Assembly (NCBI GenBank): GCA_008501585.1
Contig: QQUN01000069.1
Location: forward strand, 41,862-105,861
Source: Pseudomonadota bacterium
GTDB taxonomy: Bacteria; Pseudomonadota; Gammaproteobacteria; Burkholderiales; Rhodocyclaceae
Direction: 5' to 3'
Length of the DNA stretch: 64,000 nt
Part shown: piece by piece, positions 28,737 through 36,166 of the stretch
How positions within the stretch are numbered: position 1 is the stretch's first letter
Layout: each line of letters begins with the position of its first letter
The notes under the pieces: model-generated
Seen by the model: the letters and a program-made list of their open reading frames with translations, nothing else
What the model was told of the DNA's origin: nothing
Databases searched by the model: none
Translations under genes and position numbers: made by a program

Positions 28737-31322
28737 TCAGGGCGCGGTGGCCAGCGCGGCCCGGCGGCGGCGCTGGGCATGGACCACCCAGCCGATCAGC
28801 GCCAGCGCGGGCAGGAACATCCACTCCTGCGCCGGGCGACCGCTCGGCACTTCAACCGCGTCGATCCGGAAGCCGGCCCGGATGCCGAGCTTGGCCGCCT
28901 GACTGCCAAAGGCCACCCGCGTGACGGTAAAGCCGGTGTCGCTGACCACCGTACCGACGCCGCTGTCAGCCAGGCGCCGCGTGGCGCTGGCGGCGGGTTT
29001 GCCCAGCGGCAGCAACACGCCGCGCTCGACCGCGTCGCCCTCGATGGTGGTGCCGCTCAGGAATACCCGCATCTGCGCATTGGGCGGGGCGGCGACGATG
29101 GCCGCTTCGGCCTCGGCACCGGTGAGCTGTTGGTAAGGGGCGATGAGCGGGTCCATGAACATGCCCGGGTTGAAGAGCATGAACACCGCCAGCAGCATCA
29201 CCAGCCGATCGCGCCCGGTGCTCTTGATCAGCAGCCAGCCCTGGTTCACCGAAATGAAGGCGAAGCCGGCCAGCGTGGCGCTGGCGAGCGTGAGCACGGT
29301 GTGGCCCACGCCCTCGACCCCGATCAGCAGCAGCTTGGGATTGAGCACGAACATGAAGGGGATCAGCACCATCCGCATCGAGTAGCGGAAGGCCTGCATG
29401 CCGGTCTTGATCGGGTTGGTCAGCGCAATGCTGGCGGCCGCATACGAGGCCAGGCCCACCGGCGGGGTGATGTCGGCCATGAGGCCGAAATAGAACACGA
29501 ACAGGTGCGCCGCAATGAGCGGCACCAGCAGGCCGTTCTGCGCGCCGAGCGCGACAATCACCGGTGCCATGAGCGAGGACACCACGATGTAGTTGGCGGT
29601 GGTGGGCAGGCCCATGCCCAGCACCAGGCAGATCAGCGCCACCAGCACCAGCATGAGGATGATGTTGCCGCCCGACAGCGCGGTGACCAGATCCGTCATC
29701 ACCAGGCCGATGCCGGTGAGCGTCACCGTGCCCACGATGATGCCTGCGGTGGCCGTGGCGATGGCCACGGTGATCATGTTGCGCGCGCCGGCGGCCAGGC
29801 CGTCGATAAGGTCTTGCGCGCCACGCAGCGCCGCCGCGCGCAGGTCGGCCTCGCCGCGGAACCAGGCCAGGATCGGTCGCTGGGTGAGCACGATGAAGGC
29901 CAGGAACAGCACCGCCCAGAAGGCGGCGCGGGTGGGCGAGAGCTGCTCGATGACCAGGTTCCACACCAGCGCGCCCACCGGCAGCAGAAAGTGCAGCCCC
30001 GAGCGCAGCGTGGGGCCGAAGGGGGGCAGGGCGGTGATGGGCGCGTCGGCCGATTCGTCGCTGCGGATGTGCGGCGCGCTGATGCGCAGCAGCACCACAT
30101 AGGCGGCCAGCATGAGCACGGCCACCACCGCGAACGAGATCTGCGGCAGCACCGCGTGCACCGCGGCACCGGCGATGGTGACGAAGGCCAGCGTGCCGGC
30201 CAGGCCGATGACGCCGAGCGAGATGTTGGCCAGCGTGCGCTGCCAGCGTGGCGAATGGCGGCGTGGCAGGCCGCGCATGTTGGCCTTCACCGCCTCCAGG
30301 TGCACGATGTACATCAGCCCCAGGTAAGACACCAGCGCCGAGATGAGCGCGTGCTTGAGCACCTGCACATAGGGCACGCCCACGTACTCCACCATCAGGA
30401 AGGCGGCCGCGCCCATCACCGGCGGCATGACCTGACCGTTCACCGAGGCGGCCACCTCCACGGCCGCGGCCTTCTCGCCCGAGTAGCCCACGCGCTTGAT
30501 GAGCGGGATGGTGAGTGGCCCGGTGGTCACCACGTTGGTGATGGATGAGCCCGAAATGAGCCCCGTGGCCGCCGAGGCCACTACCGCCGCCTTGGCCGGC
30601 CCGCCGCGCAGGTGGCCGAGCATGGCCACCGCGCTGCGGATGAAGTAGCTGCCGGCGCCGGCGGTTTCGAGCAGCGCGCCGAAGAGCACGAACAGGAAGA
30701 TGAACCCGGCCGAGACGCCCAGCGCCACGCCGAACACCCCCTCGGTGCCCAGCCACAGGTGGCCCATGGCATGGCTGAAGGAGGCGCCCTTGTGGGCGAT
30801 CAGATCCGGCATTTGCTCGCCAAAGAAGATATAGGTCAGCAAGACCAGCGCCAGGCCGACCATGGGCAGGCCGAGCACCCGCCGGGTGGCTTCGAGCAGC
30901 AAGGCGAGGCCGGTGGCCGCGACGACGACCTCGATCAGCCAGGGGTTGCCGGTGTGCGCGCCGACCGACTCATAGAACAGGGCGAGGTAGCCGGCGCTCA
31001 ACGCGGCCAGCGCGGCCAGCACGATGTCGGCGCGGGGGATGGTGTCGGTGGCCTGGCGCCGGACGACCGGGTAGGCCAGCAGCGCCAGAAAGACGGCGAA
31101 GGCCAGATGCAGCGAGCGGATCCGCGCCTCGTTGAGCACCCCCACCCCCAGCCACTCCGGCAGTGGCGAGGCGACCCACAGCTGAAACGCTGACCACGCC
31201 AGGCCGGTCAAGGCGAGTACGCCGGCCATGCGCCCCCGCGGCGTGCGCAAGCCCATGGCCAGGTGGGTGGCACGCAGGCGCGATGGGGTCGATGCCGGTG
31301 TGTGCTCGTGCGCACCGCTCAT
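28737..31322 (-). CDS. TRAP transporter fused permease (4TM/12TM) with C-terminal DUF3394-type domain
   Basis: The 861-residue inner-membrane protein fuses the small (DctQ-like, residues ~35-200) and large (DctM-like, ~200-690) TRAP permease domains. DctM signatures: GVSAGFIFLFVLFGALLETA, ATGLISGSSITNVVTTGPLT, ASVNGQVMPPVMGAAAFLMV and LGMGLPTTANYIVVSSLMAP. A C-terminal soluble domain (about 730-835) precedes a last helix and Arg-rich tail. It would import an organic acid using an ion gradient. The usual TAXI/DctP binding protein is not adjacent. The start at 31322 (MSGAHEHT) has GGGAGG upstream; the frame extends to 31571 without start support. Confidence 0.9.
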   Translation of the reverse strand: MSGAHEHTPASTPSRLRATHLAMGLRTPRGRMAGVLALTGLAWSAFQLWVASPLPEWLGVGVLNEARIRSLHLAFAVFLALLAYPVVRRQATDTIPRADIVLAALAALSAGYLALFYESVGAHTGNPWLIEVVVAATGLALLLEATRRVLGLPMVGLALVLLTYIFFGEQMPDLIAHKGASFSHAMGHLWLGTEGVFGVALGVSAGFIFLFVLFGALLETAGAGSYFIRSAVAMLGHLRGGPAKAAVVASAATGLISGSSITNVVTTGPLTIPLIKRVGYSGEKAAAVEVAASVNGQVMPPVMGAAAFLMVEYVGVPYVQVLKHALISALVSYLGLMYIVHLEAVKANMRGLPRRHSPRWQRTLANISLGVIGLAGTLAFVTIAGAAVHAVLPQISFAVVAVLMLAAYVVLLRISAPHIRSDESADAPITALPPFGPTLRSGLHFLLPVGALVWNLVIEQLSPTRAAFWAVLFLAFIVLTQRPILAWFRGEADLRAAALRGAQDLIDGLAAGARNMITVAIATATAGIIVGTVTLTGIGLVMTDLVTALSGGNIILMLVLVALICLVLGMGLPTTANYIVVSSLMAPVIVALGAQNGLLVPLIAAHLFVFYFGLMADITPPVGLASYAAASIALTNPIKTGMQAFRYSMRMVLIPFMFVLNPKLLLIGVEGVGHTVLTLASATLAGFAFISVNQGWLLIKSTGRDRLVMLLAVFMLFNPGMFMDPLIAPYQQLTGAEAEAAIVAAPPNAQMRVFLSGTTIEGDAVERGVLLPLGKPAASATRRLADSGVGTVVSDTGFTVTRVAFGSQAAKLGIRAGFRIDAVEVPSGRPAQEWMFLPALALIGWVVHAQRRRRAALATAP

Positions 31323-31563
31323 GTGGGTGATCGCCTCCCTCGGTGGGACGGCCCGGGCCGCCGGTGGGTGTCGCCCGTCGGCAACATCCGGTGTCGGTCC
31401 AGTATCTTTGGCGCCTCGCGAGGTGGTCAAGGGGGGCTGGTGCCGCGCGCCTGGCGTTGGCGCGCTGCGTGTTGGCCACGGCGGGGCGCGCGCGGCGGAA
31501 TCAACTCGGCGACGATGGCACGGATTGTGCAGCACAACACGTGTTGTCACTCGGACGAAAGTT

Positions 31564-32139
31564 ATGCTCAAAGTGCTCGTTGTCGATGAATCCAGTGAGC
31601 GCGCCGACGAGATCTGCCTCAGTCTCGTGCGCGCCGGCTACCTGGTGTCGGCGGTCTTGCCCAACGCGATGGATTTGCCGCGTCATGTGGCGGCGATGTC
31701 GCCGGACGTGATCCTGATCGACACCGAATCGCCCAGTCGCGACACGCTCGAACATCTGTCGGCCATCAACCGCGCCAACCCGCGGCCGGTGCTGCTGTTC
31801 TCGCGCGAGCGCGACGCGCAGATCATCCGCAGTGCCTTGCGGGCTGGGGTGGCGGCCTATGTGGCCGAGACGGTGGCGCCCGAGCGCCTGGGGGCGGTGG
31901 TGGAGGTGGCGTTGGCCCAGTTCGAGGAGCACCAGAACCTGCGCCAGGAGCGTGACGAGGCGGCACGGCGCTTGTCGGAGCGGGTCACCATCGAGCGTGC
32001 CAAGGGGCTGCTGATGAAGGCGCGCGGGCTGGACGAGGACGCCGCTTACCACGCGCTGCGGCGCCTGGCGATGGAGCGCGGACGCAAGCTGGTGGAGATT
32101 GCGCAAGGGGTGGTCGATGGGGCCAGCCTGTTGATGTAG
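31564..32139 (+). CDS. ANTAR-domain response regulator (NasT-type antiterminator)
   Basis: The 191-residue protein has an N-terminal receiver-like domain (MLKVLVVDESSERADEICLS; phosphoacceptor-position Asp in VILIDTESPSRD; GVAAYVAETV), a coiled-coil linker (EEHQNLRQERDEAARRLSER) and a C-terminal ANTAR RNA-binding domain (ERAKGLLMKARGLDEDAAYH, ALRRLAMERGRKLVEIA). ANTAR proteins bind paired hexaloop hairpins and prevent transcription termination. Just such a leader lies downstream before the nitrate-type transporter, so it very likely controls that operon. The NasS partner (cytoplasmic NrtA-like) is not adjacent. Confidence 0.9.
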   Translation: MLKVLVVDESSERADEICLSLVRAGYLVSAVLPNAMDLPRHVAAMSPDVILIDTESPSRDTLEHLSAINRANPRPVLLFSRERDAQIIRSALRAGVAAYVAETVAPERLGAVVEVALAQFEEHQNLRQERDEAARRLSERVTIERAKGLLMKARGLDEDAAYHALRRLAMERGRKLVEIAQGVVDGASLLM

Positions 32140-32255
32140 GCCACCGCCCCGAAGTGGGGCGAAAGGCGCGGATGGTGCACTGCGGCAGTGCCAATTCTGT
32201 GCGCCGCAGGACGAAATCGGGGGGAAAGGCCCCGATCGGCAACAAGTGTTAAAAC

Positions 32256-32271
32256 TGGCACGCTCCTCGCT
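32256..32271 (+). promoter_or_regulatory. sigma-54 promoter for the nitrate transporter operon
   Basis: TGGCACGCTCCTCGCT has GG (32257-32258) and GC (32269-32270) exactly 10 bases apart, with the full TGGCACG -24 element. Transcription would begin at about 32282, five bases before ANTAR hairpin P1, consistent with nitrogen (NtrC) control. Confidence 0.75.
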
Positions 32272-32286
32272 AAAGGAGGTGCGAGG

Positions 32287-32336
32287 CGGAATCAACGGCG
32301 ATTTCGCACAGAGACTGATCCCGGACAACGGTGTCC
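32287..32336 (+). promoter_or_regulatory. ANTAR two-hairpin leader RNA motif
   Basis: P1 is CGGAATC-AACGGC-GATTTCG (32287-32306), a 7-bp stem with a hexaloop. P2 is GGAC-AACGGT-GTCC (32323-32336), a 4-bp stem with a hexaloop, extendable by flanking CC/GG. Both loops have A at position 1 and G at position 4, the defining ANTAR-binding pattern. The stems are joined by 16 nt. The ANTAR regulator is the gene immediately upstream. Confidence 0.85.
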
Positions 32337-32357
32337 ATCGGAAGCAGGTACGCGACA

Positions 32358-32390
32358 GGCGTGCCGGCCTTTGATGCGACGCCGTTTTTT
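32358..32390 (+). terminator. regulated terminator in the nitrate transporter leader
   Basis: GGCGTGC (32358-32364) pairs with GCGACGCC (32376-32383, one bulged G), followed by G and six T (32385-32390). A competing hairpin GGTACGC (32347-32353)/GCGTGCC (32359-32365) would sequester the left arm. It lies 22 nt after ANTAR P2 and 38 bp before the binding-protein gene. Confidence 0.8.
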
Positions 32391-32427
32391 ATTGCCTGAA
32401 TGATTTTGAACCCCTGGAGAGTGCACC

Positions 32428-33822
32428 ATGACCGAACTGAATACGCCGGAACTGAACCGACGCGGTTTTCTGAAAGCGGGCGCAGCCGTGAGCAGCGCCG
32501 TCGCGATCAGCTCCCTGCTGCCCTTTGGCGGCGCCTGGGCCGGTGGCTCGGAAGGGCTGGAGAAAACCGCGCTCAAGCTGGGCATCATCCCGCTGACCGA
32601 CTGTGCGGTGATCGTGGTGGCCAAGGAGAAGGGCTTCTTCAAGAAGCACGGGCTGGATGTGGAAGTGTCCAAGGAAGCCTCCTGGGCCAACATCCGCGAC
32701 AAGGTCTCGCTCGGTGAGCTGGACGGCGCGCACATGCTGGCCGGCATGCCGCTGGCCGCCACGCTGGGCGTCGGTGCCACGCAGAAGGACACCATCACCG
32801 CCTTCTCGATGGACCTCAACGGCAACGGCATCACGGTGTCGAACGAACTCTACGAGCGCATGATGGCGGCCGACCCCGAGGCCATGAAGAAGCGGCCGAC
32901 CTCGGCGGTGGCGCTGAAGAAGGTGATCGAGGAAGACAAGAAGGCCGGCAAGGAGCCGATGACCTTCGCCATGGTCTTCCCGGTGTCGACCCACAACTAC
33001 GAGATCCGCTACTGGATGGCCTCGGCCGGCATCGATCCGGACAAGGATGTGCGCCTGATCGTCATCCCGCCGCCGCAGATGGTCGCCAACCTGCAGGCAC
33101 GCAACATCGTCGGCTACTGCGTGGGCGAGCCGTGGAACCAGCGCGCGGTGGAGATGGGCATCGGCCGCTCGCTGATCACCAACTACGAGATCTGGAACAA
33201 CAATCCGGAGAAGGTGTTCGGCGTCAACAAGGAGTGGGCCGACAAGCACCCCAACACGCACAAGGCGCTGATCCGCGCCATGATCGAAGCGGCGCAGTGG
33301 ATGGACAAGCTCGAGAACCGCCGCGAGGTGGTGAAGATCATCTCGCAGAAGTCCTACGTGAATGCGCCCGAGAGCGTGGTCGAGAACTCCATGACCGGCA
33401 CCTGGCGCTACACCAAGACCGAAGAGGTGCAGCTGCCGGACTTCAACGTCTTCTACCGCTACGCGGCGACCTTCCCGTGGCAGTCGCATGCGGTGTGGTT
33501 CCTCACGCAGATGGTGCGCTGGGGGCAGATCGAGGCGCCGATCAACTTCAAGAAAGTGGCCGAGACGGTCTATCGCAGCGACATCTACCGCGATGCGGCC
33601 AAGGACCTGGGCATCGCCGTGCCGAGCATCGAGATGAAGCCCGAGGGCGTCAACGCCGCGCGCTGGATGCTGGAGAAGGCCAGCGCCCCGATCCAGATGG
33701 GGCCGGACATGTTCTTCGACGGCATGAAGTTCGACCCCGCCAAGCCCATCGACTACCTCAAGGGCTTCCCGGTCCACGCCATGAAGCTGGACCTGGCGGC
33801 GCTGGCCAAGGCCAACGCCTGA
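32428..33822 (+). CDS. nrtA: nitrate/nitrite-type ABC transporter substrate-binding protein (NrtA-like)
   Basis: The 464-residue protein has a twin-arginine signal (ELNRRGFLKAGAAVSSAVA, cut near GAWA-GG) and the NrtA/CmpA fold (KLGIIPLTDCAVIVVAKEKG, then the LDGAHMLAGMPLAATLGVG ligand segment, MTFAMVFPVSTHNYEIRYW and GYCVGEPWNQRAVEMGIG). The signal peptide distinguishes it from the cytoplasmic sensor NasS. It captures nitrate, possibly nitrite or cyanate, for the permease and ATPase encoded next. Expression is controlled by sigma-54 plus ANTAR antitermination. Confidence 0.88.
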   Translation: MTELNTPELNRRGFLKAGAAVSSAVAISSLLPFGGAWAGGSEGLEKTALKLGIIPLTDCAVIVVAKEKGFFKKHGLDVEVSKEASWANIRDKVSLGELDGAHMLAGMPLAATLGVGATQKDTITAFSMDLNGNGITVSNELYERMMAADPEAMKKRPTSAVALKKVIEEDKKAGKEPMTFAMVFPVSTHNYEIRYWMASAGIDPDKDVRLIVIPPPQMVANLQARNIVGYCVGEPWNQRAVEMGIGRSLITNYEIWNNNPEKVFGVNKEWADKHPNTHKALIRAMIEAAQWMDKLENRREVVKIISQKSYVNAPESVVENSMTGTWRYTKTEEVQLPDFNVFYRYAATFPWQSHAVWFLTQMVRWGQIEAPINFKKVAETVYRSDIYRDAAKDLGIAVPSIEMKPEGVNAARWMLEKASAPIQMGPDMFFDGMKFDPAKPIDYLKGFPVHAMKLDLAALAKANA

Positions 33823-33850
33823 GCGCAGGCACCCCACAAGGAGAATGCAC

Positions 33851-34756
33851 ATGAGCACACTGACCTTGTCCGCCGCCGATGCAGCGCCGGAAAAAGTCGA
33901 CAAGGCCGCGCCAGCGGCCACGCCGGCAACCCCCGCCACGCACACGCCACCGGCCGCGCCGGCGCCCCGCAGCCGGGGGTTCTCGTTGCAGTGGCTGCGT
34001 ACGCTGATCGCGGCCGTTTCGGGCATCGGCGCGCTGGTGGCGGTGTGGTGGATGGTGGCCGACACGGTCGACAGCTTCCCCGGCCCGATCCCCACCTGGC
34101 ACGCCGCCGTCGAACTGTTCGCCGACCCCTTCTACAACAACGGCCCCAACGACATGGGCATTGGCTGGAACGTGCTCTACTCGCTGGAGCGGGTCGGCAT
34201 CGGCTTTGGCCTGGCGGCGCTGGTAGGCATCCCCGCCGGCTTCCTGGTCGGGCGCTTCGGCTTCATGCGCTCGGCCAGCGAACCGGTGATCAGCCTGCTG
34301 CGCCCGGTCTCGCCCCTGGCCTGGCTGCCGATCGGCCTGCTGGTGTTTCGCGACGCCAACCTGGCGGCGATCTGGGTGATCTTCATCTGCTCGATCTGGC
34401 CGATGATCATCAACACCGCCGCCGGCGTGCGCGCCGTGCCGCAGGACTACCTCAACGTGGCGCGGGTGCTGGCGCTGTCGGAGTGGAAGATCGTCACCCG
34501 CATTCTCTTCCCCGCGGTGCTGCCGCACATCCTCACCGGCGTGCGCCTGGCGGTCGGCACGGCCTGGCTGGTGATCGTCGCCGCCGAAATGCTCACCGGC
34601 GGCATCGGCATCGGCTTCTGGGTGTGGGACGAGTGGAACAACCTGTCGGTCGAGCACATCCTGGTCGCCATCCTGGTGATCGGCGTGGTCGGTCTGGCGC
34701 TGGAATACGCCCTGCTGTGGCTGGCCAAGCGGTTCAGCTACGGCGGCACGGTCTGA
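33851..34756 (+). CDS. nrtB: nitrate-type ABC transporter permease (NrtB-like)
   Basis: The 301-residue inner-membrane permease has a 45-residue Ala/Pro-rich cytoplasmic N-terminus and about six membrane helices. The EAA loop is visible in AAGVRAVPQDYLNVARVLAL-SEWKIVTRI. The start at 33851 is 7 bp after AAGGAG; the ATG at 33845 would be too close. Its TGA stop (34754-34756) is the left copy of the duplication flanking the mini-element at 34757-34933. Confidence 0.88.
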   Translation: MSTLTLSAADAAPEKVDKAAPAATPATPATHTPPAAPAPRSRGFSLQWLRTLIAAVSGIGALVAVWWMVADTVDSFPGPIPTWHAAVELFADPFYNNGPNDMGIGWNVLYSLERVGIGFGLAALVGIPAGFLVGRFGFMRSASEPVISLLRPVSPLAWLPIGLLVFRDANLAAIWVIFICSIWPMIINTAAGVRAVPQDYLNVARVLALSEWKIVTRILFPAVLPHILTGVRLAVGTAWLVIVAAEMLTGGIGIGFWVWDEWNNLSVEHILVAILVIGVVGLALEYALLWLAKRFSYGGTV

Positions 34757-34933
34757 GAGGCTGAAAAAATGCCACGCCGACTGCGAGCACGGCTGAGCGT
34801 CCCTGGCTGCGTTGCGGGGACCCCCGAAATCGGGTTGCGTAGCCCCGCTACGCGCCCCAATTTCGTGCTCCCCCGCGCCTTGCCAGAAACACCCAGCCGC
34901 GCTCTCGCTACGGCGCGGAATTCTTTCAGCCTC
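34757..34933. mobile_element. 177-bp palindromic mini-element (MITE) between permease and ATPase genes
   Basis: Inverted ends GAGGCTGAAAAAAT (34757-34770) and ATTCTTTCAGCCTC (34920-34933) match over 14 bp with one mismatch. TGA is duplicated on both sides (34754-34756, 34934-34936). The start GAGGCTG is IS5/IS1031-like. The interior holds CCCGAAATCGGG and other hairpins and has no coding capacity. It sits directly after the permease stop codon. The ribosome site of the ATPase gene (GAGGAG) begins at its right flank. Confidence 0.65.
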
Positions 34934-34946
34934 TGAGGAGACACTC

Positions 34947-35741
34947 ATGAACGCACCCATCGTCAAGGTCGAGCGCGTCGGCATGCGCTTCGACACCAAC
35001 AAGGGCCCCTTCGTCGCGCTGCGCGACATCGACCTGGAGATCGCCCGCGGCGAGTTCGTCTCGCTCATCGGCCACTCCGGCTGCGGCAAATCCACGCTGC
35101 TCAACCTGATCGCCGGGCTCACGCTGCCGACCGAGGGCGTGTGCCTGTGCAACGGACGCGAAATCGGCGGGCCGGGGCCGGAGCGCGCCGTGGTGTTCCA
35201 GAACCACTCGCTGCTGCCGTGGATGACCTGCTTCGAGAATGTGTATCTCGCCGTCGAGCGCGTCTTCGGCGGTACCGAGAGCAAGGCCCAGCTCAAGGCG
35301 CGCACCCGCGCCGCGCTGGAGATGGTGCACATGGACCACGCGCTGCAGAAGTATCCGAACGAGATCTCCGGCGGCATGAAGCAGCGCGTCGGCATTGCCC
35401 GCGCCTTCGCCATGGAGCCGCAGATCCTGCTCATGGACGAGCCTTTCGGCGCACTCGACGCGCTCACCCGCGCCAGCCTGCAGGACGAACTGATGGGCGT
35501 GATGGCCAAGACCGGCGCCACGGTGGTGATGGTGACCCACGATGTGGACGAGGCGGTGCTGCTGTCCAATCGCGTGGTGATGATGACCAACGGCCCGGCC
35601 GCGACCATCGGCGAGATCCTCGAGGTCAAGCTCGACACGCCGCGCGAGCGGCTCAAGCTGGCGCACGATCCGGCCTTTGCCGAATACCGTGCGGCGGTGA
35701 TGGAGTTCCTCTACCAGAAGCAGATGAAGAAAGCCGCCTGA
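34947..35741 (+). CDS. nrtD: nitrate-type ABC transporter ATP-binding protein (NrtD-like)
   Basis: The 264-residue ATPase has Walker A GHSGCGKST, Q-loop (FQNHSLLPWMTCFENV), signature ISGGMKQRV (variant of LSGGQ typical for NrtD/SsuB/TauB types), Walker B ILLMDEPFGALD and switch His (MVTHDVDEA). It energises the transporter formed with the two upstream genes. The mini-element separates it from the permease by 190 bp, but expression probably depends on read-through. GAGGAG precedes the ATG at 34947. Confidence 0.9.
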   Translation: MNAPIVKVERVGMRFDTNKGPFVALRDIDLEIARGEFVSLIGHSGCGKSTLLNLIAGLTLPTEGVCLCNGREIGGPGPERAVVFQNHSLLPWMTCFENVYLAVERVFGGTESKAQLKARTRAALEMVHMDHALQKYPNEISGGMKQRVGIARAFAMEPQILLMDEPFGALDALTRASLQDELMGVMAKTGATVVMVTHDVDEAVLLSNRVVMMTNGPAATIGEILEVKLDTPRERLKLAHDPAFAEYRAAVMEFLYQKQMKKAA

Positions 35742-35745
35742 TCAC

Positions 35746-35794
35746 ACCGGTGCCGGTGCCGGAGGGATCGCCCGCGGGTTCTCCCGGCACCGGT
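35746..35794 (+). other. hairpin after the nitrate transporter operon
   Basis: ACCGGTGCCGG (35746-35756) and CCGGCACCGGT (35784-35794) form a perfect 11-bp inverted repeat 4 bp after the nrtD-like stop. There is no T-tract, so it is at most a processing or attenuation signal. Confidence 0.4.
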
Positions 35795-35884
35795 TGTGGA
35801 TTGCCTGCGCTGTTCGCGGCATGATGGGTCCGACCAACGTGTTGGCCGGCGCCCGGACATGCCAGGGCACACAGGAGGAACACC

Positions 35885-36166
35885 ATGGGCGATGACGACG
35901 GCGACTGGTTGATGGTGGCGCGCTGCCTGGACCCGACCGAAGCACACCTGCTGCGCGCCTGCCTCGAGGCGGCGGGGCTGGACGCCATGGTGGCCGATGC
36001 CAACCTGGTGCAGACCCATTCGCTGATCGCTGTCGCGGTGGGCGGGGCGCGGGTGATGGTGCCCGAGGCGCAGCTTGAACGCGCCAAGGCCGTGCTCGAG
36101 GCCTATCACCGGGGCGATTTCGCCCTCGACGACGACACCGACGTGGGCGAACCGCGCGGCGATTAG
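35885..36166 (+). CDS. DUF2007-type small protein
   Basis: The 93-residue protein has the DUF2007 fold signature (RCLDPTEAHLLRACLEAAGL, then a VMVPEAQLERAKAVLEAY helix), resembling a PII-like putative signal-transducing module. The C-terminus is acidic. Function unknown. Its 3' end overlaps the convergent MFS gene by 4 bp. It has its own AGGAGG-type ribosome site. Confidence 0.75.
   Translation: MGDDDGDWLMVARCLDPTEAHLLRACLEAAGLDAMVADANLVQTHSLIAVAVGGARVMVPEAQLERAKAVLEAYHRGDFALDDDTDVGEPRGD

Noticed and set aside
28779..30548. 589-codon open frame on the plus strand opposite the fused TRAP permease
   Set aside because: It is rich in His, Gln, Arg and Gly with no recognisable domain, the usual by-product of a GC-rich gene on the other strand; the minus-strand frame encodes a clear TRAP permease.
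32428..33822. NrtA-like protein interpreted as the NasS sensor
   Set aside because: It carries a clear twin-arginine signal peptide and is followed by permease and ATPase genes, so it is the exported binding protein.
35746..35794. 11-bp-stem hairpin after the nitrate transporter operon as an intrinsic terminator
   Set aside because: The 27-base loop and lack of a T-tract make a Rho-independent terminator unlikely; it is listed only as a hairpin.
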